Below are positions 24,917 to 32,535 of a stretch of DNA of 42,005 nucleotides, piece after piece. Position 1 is the stretch's first letter; every line of letters begins with the position of its first letter. Location: assembly GCF_902703175.1 (NCBI RefSeq), contig NZ_CACRYJ010000045.1, positions 1-42,005 on the forward strand. The letters are read 5' to 3'. The DNA is from Occultella aeris (lineage in GTDB: Bacteria > Actinomycetota > Actinomycetes > Actinomycetales > Beutenbergiaceae). The position numbers and the translations under genes are program-made. The notes under the pieces are model-generated. The model saw only the letters and a program-made list of their open reading frames with translations. It was not told where the DNA came from and ran no database searches.

Positions 24917-26008
24917 TCATCGGAGGCCTGCTGAGAGTTCCTGCGTTGTGCTGATCGTGGACCGACGCTCCCGTGGTGCCCCGCTCCGGGTGCGTGCTCG
25001 AGTGAGGATCTCGACCTGGCGGCGCACGCTGGCCGGGGTGACGAACAGGTCGGCACCCTCGCGGAGGGTGGCGTAGAGCCGGCGGTAGTAGCGCTCGGTT
25101 CGCCTGCTCGGTCCGACGGCGACCGTCTCCTCGGACCAGTCGATCGACTCGTCGGTGCCGTATTCGCGGCCCTCCGCGGCACCGGTTCGCAGAACCAGTG
25201 CGGGCAGGGCGGCCGGGTCGAACCAGCGGACCCGGAGCGTGCTCTGCGAACCCGCGATGCCGCCGGCCGTCCCGACCACGAACCAGCTGTCCTGCGGGAG
25301 TGCCACGGTTGCACTGGACTCGACCTCGAGGACCGGGCCGTGCTCCGGCCGCAGTGTCAGCTTGACGTGGTCCTCGGCGTCGCCTGCCGAGACCGTGTGC
25401 CGCAGATCGGCGGACACCGAGGTCGGGGTGTCCCCGATCAGGAGGAGCAGCTGGTCGAGGTAGTGCGACACCTTGTTGGACAGCTCGCCTCCGCCGTGGG
25501 AGCGCAGCGTCTGCCAGTCGGCGCGGCGGGCGAACCTGTGGATCGCGCGCCGGACCAGCACCACCTCCCCGATCCGGCCCGACTCGATGATCTGCCGGAC
25601 AGCGAGGAATGACGGTTCGAGCCGGTTGTTCTGGAAGCAGGTGAGCACGCGTCCGGCGGACTCGGCCACCGCGGCCATGAGGTCGATCTCCTCGGGTCTC
25701 TGGGCCATCGGCTTCTCCAGCACCACGTGCTTGCCGGCCTGCAGGGCGATCAGCGCGATGGGGACGTGGGTGTGGGAGGGGGTCGCGACCACCACGAGCT
25801 CCACCCGGTCGTCGGCGATCAGCTGCCGTGGCTCGGTGTAGGTCGTCACGCCGAGTTCGGTGGCCGCCTCCACGCGCCGTGCCTCCAGAGGGTCGGCCAC
25901 CGCCACGACGCGGAACCGGTCGGGGAGCTCACGTAGCCCGGCGGCGTGGATGTTCCACCCGCTCCGGCCAAGCCCGATGATGCCGACTGCGATCTGCCCT
26001 GCCGACAA
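24917..26008 (-). CDS. Gfo/Idh/MocA family NAD(P)-dependent sugar oxidoreductase
   Basis: A 363-residue dehydrogenase acting on a sugar, inositol or uronate. The Rossmann motif VGIIGLGRSGWNIHAAGL lies near residue 8 and the conserved EKPMAQ, with its catalytic-site Lys, near 98. The C-terminal alpha/beta domain contains KVSHYLDQLLLLIG (His expected in the active site). TTG at 26008 is the start because GAAGGAGG lies 5 nt before it; the longer open frame upstream is low-complexity Arg/Ser. The gene sits between the permease (55 bp upstream) and the binding protein (11 bp downstream), so its substrate is probably an imported breakdown product. Confidence 0.9.
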   Translation of the reverse strand: MSAGQIAVGIIGLGRSGWNIHAAGLRELPDRFRVVAVADPLEARRVEAATELGVTTYTEPRQLIADDRVELVVVATPSHTHVPIALIALQAGKHVVLEKPMAQRPEEIDLMAAVAESAGRVLTCFQNNRLEPSFLAVRQIIESGRIGEVVLVRRAIHRFARRADWQTLRSHGGGELSNKVSHYLDQLLLLIGDTPTSVSADLRHTVSAGDAEDHVKLTLRPEHGPVLEVESSATVALPQDSWFVVGTAGGIAGSQSTLRVRWFDPAALPALVLRTGAAEGREYGTDESIDWSEETVAVGPSRRTERYYRRLYATLREGADLFVTPASVRRQVEILTRARTRSGAPRERRSTISTTQELSAGLR

Positions 26009-26063
26009 GGACGCCTCCTTCGACGGCGCGACCGCGAGGCTCCTCCGGTCCGGCACGACCACC

Positions 26064-27026
26064 TCAGCCCTTGACCGCACCGAGGACCACCCCCTTGGCG
26101 AAGTGCTTCTGCAGGAACGGATAGACCAGGCAGATCGGCACCAGGCTGACGACCAGGATCGCCATCTGTAGCGACTGCTGCGGCGGGATGTACTCACCCG
26201 GCAGGTCGATGCCGATCGAGGAGTTGTCGACCACATAGGTACGCAGCACCAGCTGCAGCGGCCACTTCTCGGCCGAGCTCATGTACAGCACCGCGTTGAA
26301 GAACGCGTTCCAGTAGCCGACCGCGGTGAAGAGGGCGATCACCGCGAGCGCCGCCTTGGACAGCGGCACCATGATCCTGGTCAGGATGCGAATCTCACCC
26401 GCACCGTCGATCCGGGCGGCATCGATGATCTCGCGCGGCACCTCGAGGAAGAACCCTCGCATCAGGATCACCTGGAAGCCCGACACCAGGGTCGGCAGGA
26501 TCAGCGCCCAGTACGAGTCGAGCAGACCCAGCTGCTTGACCAGCAGGTAGTTCGGGATCATGCCCGCGGAGAACAGCATGGTGAACAGCACCATCAGCAG
26601 GATCGGTTTGTGGCCGAACGTACCCGGCCGGGCCAGGGCGAAGGCCAGCATCGTCACCACCGTGACCGACAGCGCCGAGCCGACGAGCGTCACCCCGATC
26701 GAGACGACGGTGGCCCGGGTGACCACGCCCCCGCGGAAGATCGCCTCGTAGGCCGCCAAGGTCGGACGTTCCGGGAACAACACGTAGCCGCCGGCCGCGT
26801 TGATCTGCGCCTGATCGGCCAGGCTGGTCGAGATCACCGCCACGAACGGCAGGATCACCAGCAGGCACGCGATCAGGAGCACGAGGCCCTTGACCGACCG
26901 CATCGGGATGCCCGGCGGATTGGCTCCGTTGATCGCCCGCAGCCGTTGGCTGTGCGACATCCCCGGGATCGTCTTGACAAGCTTGCCGCGACCGGGCCGT
27001 CTCGGCGTCATGGTGGAAGTGCTCAT
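26064..27026 (-). CDS. sugar ABC transporter permease (LplC/MalG-like)
   Basis: A 320-residue inner-membrane permease with about six transmembrane helices. The first is at residues 45-65 (VLLIACLLVILPFVAVISTS). The EAA loop that contacts the ATPase is EIIDAARIDGAGEIRILTRI near 195-214. The C-terminal end (LVYPFLQKHFAKGVVLGAVKG) is characteristic of the LplC/YtcP branch. The 40-residue basic N-terminus precedes the first helix. It follows the other permease after 5 bp. No ATPase gene is present in the operon. Confidence 0.93.
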   Translation of the reverse strand: MSTSTMTPRRPGRGKLVKTIPGMSHSQRLRAINGANPPGIPMRSVKGLVLLIACLLVILPFVAVISTSLADQAQINAAGGYVLFPERPTLAAYEAIFRGGVVTRATVVSIGVTLVGSALSVTVVTMLAFALARPGTFGHKPILLMVLFTMLFSAGMIPNYLLVKQLGLLDSYWALILPTLVSGFQVILMRGFFLEVPREIIDAARIDGAGEIRILTRIMVPLSKAALAVIALFTAVGYWNAFFNAVLYMSSAEKWPLQLVLRTYVVDNSSIGIDLPGEYIPPQQSLQMAILVVSLVPICLVYPFLQKHFAKGVVLGAVKG

Positions 27027-27031
27027 CCTGA

Positions 27032-28069
27032 TCAGTCCTTCGAGGAGTAGACGCCGCGTTCACCGAATATGTGGGCCACCTTGTTCGCCCCGAGCACCAG
27101 GGCAGTACCGATCAGGCCCTTCACCAACCCCACCGCCGCTGAGGCACCCCAGTTGCCGCCGACGATGCCGCGGTTGTAGACGTAGGTGTCCAGCACCTCG
27201 GACGCCTCCAGACCGACCGCACCCTGCTGCAGGAAGATCTGCTCGAACCCGACGGTGAGCGCGTCACCGAGCCGCAGGATCAGCAGCAGGATGATCACGC
27301 CACGGATCGCCGGGAGGGTGACGTGCCAGAGCTGGCGCAGCCTGCCGCCGCCGTCCACGGCCACCGACTCGTACAGCTCGAGATCGACACGCGAGATCGC
27401 GGCGAGGAAGATGATGGTCCCCCAGCCGGCGTCCTTCCAGATGATCTGAGACGTGATCAACGGGATGAACAAGGACGGCTCACCGATGATGCTCACCGTG
27501 AAGAGGTCGTGGTGGCGTGCCCACGTGTTGTACAGGCCCGCGTTGCCGAGCATGTGTTGGAAGATCGCGACCACGATCACCCATGACATGAAGTGCGGCA
27601 GGTACAGGATCGACTGCACCACCCGCTTGATCCGCTCCCCGAGCAGGGAGTTCAGCAACAACGCCATCGCGATCGGCACCGGGAACACGAACAGGATCTG
27701 CACCAACGAGATGACCAGTGTGTTCGTCAGCGCGTTCAGGAAGTACGGATCCCCGTTGAAGATGATCGCAAAGTTCTCCAGCCCTACCCACGGGGCCTCG
27801 AGGATGCCCAGGTACGGCTGGTAGTCCTTGAAGGCGATCACGTTTCCCAGCAGCGGCACGTAGTGGAACAGCAGCACCACGAGCACGCCCGGCACGGCCA
27901 ACAGCAGCAACGCCCTGTCCCGCCGGAGCCGATCGCGCAGCGAGGCCCTCCGCTTCGTCGCGAGGTCCGGCGATCGACGCACGCGACGGCGCCGATCGCT
28001 GCTGCCGTCGGCGGTGTCCACAGGGCCGGCACGCTCCGATTGCTTGAGGCCGGTCACCGCCATCGCCAT
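27032..28069 (-). CDS. sugar ABC transporter permease (LplB/MalF-like)
   Basis: A 345-residue permease with about six transmembrane helices after a basic N-terminal segment of some 50 residues. LLLLAVPGVLVVLLFHYVPL is the first helix. The EAA loop reads YESVAVDGGGRLRQLWHVTL near 255. The region FKDYQPYLGILEAPWVGLEN belongs to the LplB/YteP branch, which in Firmicutes imports pectin- or rhamnogalacturonan-derived sugars. GAGAGG lies upstream of the ATG. It starts 46 bp after the lyase stop and is followed at 5 bp by its partner permease. Confidence 0.93.
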   Translation of the reverse strand: MAMAVTGLKQSERAGPVDTADGSSDRRRRVRRSPDLATKRRASLRDRLRRDRALLLLAVPGVLVVLLFHYVPLLGNVIAFKDYQPYLGILEAPWVGLENFAIIFNGDPYFLNALTNTLVISLVQILFVFPVPIAMALLLNSLLGERIKRVVQSILYLPHFMSWVIVVAIFQHMLGNAGLYNTWARHHDLFTVSIIGEPSLFIPLITSQIIWKDAGWGTIIFLAAISRVDLELYESVAVDGGGRLRQLWHVTLPAIRGVIILLLILRLGDALTVGFEQIFLQQGAVGLEASEVLDTYVYNRGIVGGNWGASAAVGLVKGLIGTALVLGANKVAHIFGERGVYSSKD

Positions 28070-28115
28070 GCACCTCTCTTCGCTCGTGTGTCCGTCCGGA
28101 TGCGCACCACGCGCG

Positions 28116-31100
28116 TCACTCGGGGTGCCGCAACGTGATGGACAGGCTCGGGCGCTGGGCCGGCGCCGCTTCGCTGCTCTGGACCGCGAAGTACGCCTCC
28201 TCGGTCTCGGTGGTGAGCGCGATGCTCACGAAGGCGTCGCCTGTGGCCTCCTGTCGGACGTACTCGGTGAGGTCGAACGTCAGCCAACTGCCCGGCGACG
28301 AGGCTGTGGCCGCCCCCAGCGCGGTGCCCACGGATGGTTGGTTCGCCGCGGTGAGCGCGGTCTCGGACCACCCGTCATCCGTCACGGCACTGACCATGAG
28401 TTCGGCCTGTGGATCGGGGTTCGCGGAGGTCTTCTTCACCACGAACAGGCGTAGCTCCGCGTGCTCGATCTCGGCGTCCAGCGCACCGAGCTCGAACCGG
28501 AGGTAGCCCTGACGTTCGATCCCGGGATCGATGAAGGACTGGCGCACCTCGATCGCGGTCTGCGTGCCGAACACGGCATCCGGGCGCCAGGCAACGGTGT
28601 AGGCGTCGTCGGTGGGAGCGAGCACACGCACCTCTCGGCCGTCGCTGACGGTCACGACCGCCGCTGCGGTGCGGGTCACTCCGAACGCTCGGACCGTCAC
28701 GGTGACCGTCGCCGTGCCTACGGCGACCCCGCGAACCACTCCGTCCGGATCGACGGTGGCCACGTTCGGGCGGTCCGAGCCATAGCGGAAGTCGGCGCCG
28801 GAGAGGTCGGCGGGCGTGAGATCGTGCATCCGCCCGGTGACCTCGCCGGCCAAGGTCGCATCCACGCGCACCTCGTCTGCCTGAAAGGTGAGCTCGGCGT
28901 CGAGCAGGAACGGGTCGGGCCCGAAGAATCCGACGGAGGTGATGCTGTTCACCGCGTTCGTCGAGTTGCCGTTCCCGACGATCCGCGCGTATCGCGCGGT
29001 CGACGGAGCGATCGAGACGTACTCGAGGTCGGTGGTCGTACCGGACGACGAGCCGCTGAAGGCCGTCGTCCAGGTCTCGGCGTCGCTGGAGGTCTGTATC
29101 TCGTAGCGTGCGCTGCGTTGATCACCGTCGTCGAATGCGATCGCCACCTGTCTGAGGTCGACCGCCGCACCGAAGTCGAACTGCAGCCAGCGCCCGGTAC
29201 CCTCCTCGGCCCAGTAGGTCAGGACGTCGTCGTCGAGGACATACTCGGGTCTGGTCACGTCGCCACCGCTCGCGGCCAGCCCTGCCACGGCGATCGCTCC
29301 GGCACCCTGTGGAAAGCGGTGCTCGAGGTGGAGGACGTAGTCCCGGTGGGCCGAACCGTCCGCCGAGGTGACTGTGATCGTCGCCGCACCGGGGAGGGTG
29401 GAAGGTCCGGTCACCTCGAAGGATGCGCGCGGGTCGGAGGTGATCCCGACGATCCCTGGGATGGTCAGGTCACCGACGACGGGTACTGCCTGTTCCGCCG
29501 CCTCGGGGTCGAAGTCACGAACGAGTTCGCCGCCGATCGCCACCTGGGCGAGCGTGGTATCCGTCCCCGGCTGGGCACCGTCGGTCCGCAGACGCACCGC
29601 TCCCGCGTTCGGGTCCCAGACTGCCGTCCCGCCGCAGATCGTCCCGAGGAAGGACATCGGGACGTAGAGCCGGCCGTCGACGAGTCGCGGGGCCGCCGGC
29701 AGGATGACCCTGCTGCCACCGATGCGGGCGGTTGTGTCCCCCTCGGTCACCAGATACTCGACGCCGCGGAGCAGGCCGTGAAGCGTTCCCCGCTCTGCGT
29801 TGAAGTACGCGGTGCCCCCGAGCCCCTCCACGGCCGCCGCAGCGGGCAGCCAGACGCCACGATCGTCGACGAGCGCAGTGGCGGGCACGGTCACGATCTC
29901 GTCGTCCGCGACGATCGTGAGGTGGTCGCTCAGGTAATCGACGGGGTTGACGACGTTCGCGGCACCCGTGGCCAGGTCGAGCGTCACCGTGGTCGCGTCG
30001 ACCCGGAACGTCAGCACCTCGCCGCTGCGCTCCATCGACACCGGTCTCGGCTGGGTGCTCTGATCCGACCACGACAGGGCGACAGCGCTCTGCCAGGTCT
30101 CCGCGGTCGTGCTCAGGGTCAGCGCGTTGCGGGTCTCGGTGTAGTAACGGGTGGTGATCTCCACGGGCTCGACACCGACGCTCGCTCCCTCGACGGCAAG
30201 CGGCTGGATCCTCAGGTTGGCCGACTCCCCCGGAACGAAGTACCCACCGTCGTCCTGGAGCACCAGATCCTGCGCCTGCGGCCAGTACCGCAGGTCCAGC
30301 TGTCGGGGGTCGTCGAGGGCGATGTCGTCGACCACTATCAGCACGTCGGGCTTGATGAAGAGCAGGTGCCGGTCGAACTGGGTCAGTCCCAACTCGGCCG
30401 CGTATGCCTCGGCGCCGTCTCCCACGATGTGGTCGAGGCCGGGTACCGCTTCTGCGAGCGTCACCCGTGGTCGGGCATCGGCGTCCCGGTACCCCGTCAT
30501 GGTCAGCCAGTCCACGCCCTCGCCGAGCTGACCCTGGCCGTCGATGGTGAGGGTGTTGTGCTGGCGGGTCCACTTGGGTAGCGCGTAGTCGTCCGAGCGG
30601 AGCAGGGTCTGGCCGTTCCCGACCAGGATGAAGCTGTTCACATCCGGGTCGACGTGCCCGGATCCCCAGTTGTACCAGGGCGAGCGGGTGCCGTTCAGTT
30701 CCATCTCCTGGTGCCCCAGTGGTGGCCCGGCCCGGAAGTACAGGGCGGACTCATCCCCTTCCCACGAGGAACGTGAGTTCACCATGCCGAGGTCGTCGAA
30801 GAGGTGCAGCAACGGGGTGTCGGCATCGGTCGGCGACACCGCTTCGACGTCGCCGTCGTACCAGAACAGATCCATAAAGACTCGCCGCGACGTCACGATG
30901 TTCGCTTCCTCGACCTCGTCCGCGAGCCACTGGGCCTGCCCGTCGTCGTTGATCGTGGCGAGCAGCCGCAGCATGTGGACGAGGACGTTCCCCCGTCCGG
31001 TTCCGTCGTTGAAACCGAAGAAGTAGGAGCCGGCGGGCCATGGCGCCCAGGAGTCGCGGGGCAGGAAGTTGTTCAGCACATAGGCGACGGTCCGGTCCAA

Positions 31101-31970
31101 CCATGGGTCGTCCAGCATGTTCGTCCCCATCAGCGAGTCCGACATGTCGGCGTACAGGAACATGCTCTCCATGCCGTAGAACCAGTAGTCCATGCCCTCG
31201 TGGTTGGCGCCGTCCGGCGGGAGCACGGAGAAGGTGACACTGAAGTTCTTGTTGGCCGTCTCCAACCACGGCAGCACCGACGGCTCCTCGTCGAACAGTG
31301 CCAGGGCCGCCGTCGCCATGCCTTGAACGGCGATCCACATGTGGTTCTGCAGCCAGGATCGGTTCCAGTACGACTGCCTGTCCAGCGTCGCCAGGTCGTA
31401 GACACGAGTGCCCTCCTGCAGCATCCGCGCCCGCATCAGGTCGCGGGTGGCGACATCCAGGTCGTCGTACAGCCAGTCATAGGCAAGTCCCAGAGCAGTG
31501 AGACTCTGCCCTACATAGAGATCCGGGTGCGAAGCGTTCCAGACCGGCTCCTCGACCAGCGCCGTGATCCAGTCCACAGCGGCGTCGAGGTACGTCTGCT
31601 CTCCGGTGAGCGCATACGCCATCGCGAAGGTCTGGATATTGTCCGTGACGGTGCTGAACGCCGCGGCAGGCACACCCACCGGCACCGGGCCGGCCAGGGC
31701 GGCGTCCGCCTTGGCGATGGTGCGCTGCCGGGTCTGCTGGAGATGCTCATCGGTGTCGACCCGAAGTGACGCCAGCTCATCGGCATCCATCAGGAGGCGG
31801 GGATGCACTCCCGCGTTGGAGTTCAGCTCGTCCACATCGATCGTGTAGTTGGCCGTATCCAGGTCCTGGTACGGATCGTCCGGCGCGGCTCCGGCCGGTG
31901 TTGCGGTGACCAGGACCAGTCCGGCACTGGCCAGGATCGCGACAAGGCGACCTGACAACGGGGAACGCAC
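28116..31970 (-). CDS. secreted multidomain heparinase II/III-type polysaccharide lyase
   Basis: A 1284-residue secreted protein. Signal peptide: residues 1-28, ending AGA. An (alpha/alpha) barrel follows, opening with GVHPRLLMDADELASLR and including LQNHMWIAVQG near 210 and NHEGMDYWFYGME near 257. Next is a heparinase II/III beta domain, with GHVDPDVNSFILVGNGQ near 440 and RQHNTLTIDGQGQ near 473. About 683-790 resembles a copper amine oxidase N-terminal (stalk-like) domain. About 845-885 looks cadherin-like, 895-1020 is an F5/8 type C (CBM32-like) module, 1035-1110 a Big_2 Ig-like repeat, and 1113-1284 a DNRLRE/CBM96-like module. It would eliminate-cleave a uronic acid-containing polysaccharide outside the cell. 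AAGGAG lies 7 nt before the GTG start. First gene of the importer operon. Confidence 0.85.
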   Translation of the reverse strand: MRSPLSGRLVAILASAGLVLVTATPAGAAPDDPYQDLDTANYTIDVDELNSNAGVHPRLLMDADELASLRVDTDEHLQQTRQRTIAKADAALAGPVPVGVPAAAFSTVTDNIQTFAMAYALTGEQTYLDAAVDWITALVEEPVWNASHPDLYVGQSLTALGLAYDWLYDDLDVATRDLMRARMLQEGTRVYDLATLDRQSYWNRSWLQNHMWIAVQGMATAALALFDEEPSVLPWLETANKNFSVTFSVLPPDGANHEGMDYWFYGMESMFLYADMSDSLMGTNMLDDPWLDRTVAYVLNNFLPRDSWAPWPAGSYFFGFNDGTGRGNVLVHMLRLLATINDDGQAQWLADEVEEANIVTSRRVFMDLFWYDGDVEAVSPTDADTPLLHLFDDLGMVNSRSSWEGDESALYFRAGPPLGHQEMELNGTRSPWYNWGSGHVDPDVNSFILVGNGQTLLRSDDYALPKWTRQHNTLTIDGQGQLGEGVDWLTMTGYRDADARPRVTLAEAVPGLDHIVGDGAEAYAAELGLTQFDRHLLFIKPDVLIVVDDIALDDPRQLDLRYWPQAQDLVLQDDGGYFVPGESANLRIQPLAVEGASVGVEPVEITTRYYTETRNALTLSTTAETWQSAVALSWSDQSTQPRPVSMERSGEVLTFRVDATTVTLDLATGAANVVNPVDYLSDHLTIVADDEIVTVPATALVDDRGVWLPAAAAVEGLGGTAYFNAERGTLHGLLRGVEYLVTEGDTTARIGGSRVILPAAPRLVDGRLYVPMSFLGTICGGTAVWDPNAGAVRLRTDGAQPGTDTTLAQVAIGGELVRDFDPEAAEQAVPVVGDLTIPGIVGITSDPRASFEVTGPSTLPGAATITVTSADGSAHRDYVLHLEHRFPQGAGAIAVAGLAASGGDVTRPEYVLDDDVLTYWAEEGTGRWLQFDFGAAVDLRQVAIAFDDGDQRSARYEIQTSSDAETWTTAFSGSSSGTTTDLEYVSIAPSTARYARIVGNGNSTNAVNSITSVGFFGPDPFLLDAELTFQADEVRVDATLAGEVTGRMHDLTPADLSGADFRYGSDRPNVATVDPDGVVRGVAVGTATVTVTVRAFGVTRTAAAVVTVSDGREVRVLAPTDDAYTVAWRPDAVFGTQTAIEVRQSFIDPGIERQGYLRFELGALDAEIEHAELRLFVVKKTSANPDPQAELMVSAVTDDGWSETALTAANQPSVGTALGAATASSPGSWLTFDLTEYVRQEATGDAFVSIALTTETEEAYFAVQSSEAAPAQRPSLSITLRHPE

Positions 31971-32008
31971 GTGATGACTCCTTCGTCGTTTCTTGCTCGG
32001 ATCGCTCG

Positions 32009-32022
32009 CAGAGCGCTTCCGT
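32009..32022. promoter_or_regulatory. weak LacI-type box before the lyase gene
   Basis: GCAGAGCGCTTCCG holds the AGCGCT core of LacI-family operators and matches 9 of 14 bases of the CebR-like box TGGGAGCGCTCCCA. A TTGACC -35 candidate (32028-32033, minus strand) overlaps it, but no good -10 follows. Suggestive only. Confidence 0.25.
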
Positions 32023-32084
32023 GGATGGTCAAGGTCGTTGCCGACCGTGCGGGCGCCTGCCGTGGACTGCCGTTCCGGCCGTCT

Positions 32085-32201
32085 TCACCCCGCCCGGGCG
32101 TCGTGGGCGTTCGGCCCGACCGGCAGTGCTGTCGAACTCTCGATGCCCGCCGTCCCGACGATCACGGATGCCTGTGGCAGCCGCTGGCGGGTGACGGCCA
32201 T
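32085..32201 (-). CDS. possible 38-residue leader ORF in the lyase mRNA leader
   Basis: An ATG at 32201, preceded at about 8 nt by GAGAGG, opens a 38-codon frame (starting MAVTRQRLPQASVIVG) that ends 114 nt before the lyase start. It lies just downstream of the proposed promoter and IclR site. It has no recognisable domain. It might be a leader peptide that tunes translation, or a chance frame in GC-rich DNA. Confidence 0.25.
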   Translation of the reverse strand: MAVTRQRLPQASVIVGTAGIESSTALPVGPNAHDARAG

Positions 32202-32223
32202 CGCGGTCCTCTCGTCGATGAGA

Positions 32224-32246
32224 TTCGGTATCGTGGAATGCCGTTC
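32224..32246. promoter_or_regulatory. candidate IclR operator, right end of the catabolic locus
   Basis: TTCGGTATCGT, G, GAA-N5-TTC, 17 of 23 bases identical to the site at 18981. It lies immediately downstream of the -10 of the proposed lyase promoter, a position expected to block transcription. Confidence 0.55.
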
Positions 32247-32261
32247 ATAGATGCTGTACGC

Positions 32262-32290
32262 ATACTGGCACCGGGTACGGACGTCGTCAA
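32262..32290 (-). promoter_or_regulatory. promoter of the lyase-importer operon
   Basis: On the minus strand TTGACG (32285-32290), a 17-bp spacer and CAGTAT (32262-32267) make a sigma-70-like promoter. Transcription would start near 32255 and give a leader of about 285 nt before the lyase. The 565-bp gap from 31971 to 32535 also holds the IclR site, the leader ORF, a LacI-type box and the palindrome after the helicase; nothing else in it is convincing. Confidence 0.5.
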
Positions 32291-32513
32291 GAGGGCGCGG
32301 TGAGGCTCGGGTTCGGCCCGGCGCGACCGGGCCGCCGCTCGCGCCGATCGGGTTCCGGGGGTGAGCGGCAGCGACGCGCCGGCATGACCGCACGCCGGAC
32401 CTGGCCGATGGCCGCGGATGCTTCAGAGATGCCCTGTCGCGTCAGCCTCAGCCGCGGCCGATCCCGCGCAGACCCGGGTCAGCGCGACAGCGCCGCACAA
32501 ACGCGCCCAGGTG

Positions 32514-32533
32514 CGCACGGCACGTGCCGTGCG
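32514..32533 (-). terminator. palindrome after the helicase gene
   Basis: CGCACGGCAC followed directly by its exact reverse complement GTGCCGTGCG, two bases beyond the helicase stop. It can form a stem once a few central bases loop out. No T-tract follows. Likely a transcription end signal, though a protein-binding palindrome is possible. Confidence 0.45.
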
Positions 32534-32535
32534 AC

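Noticed and set aside
22719-25076. 785-codon open frame on the plus strand
   Set aside because: It runs through the LamG gene in another frame and antisense to the binding protein and part of the oxidoreductase. It is a GC-driven shadow with no domain or ribosome binding site.
28461-30581. 706-codon open frame antisense to the lyase
   Set aside because: It mirrors the lyase third-codon positions and contains no motif; the lyase on the other strand has clear domains.
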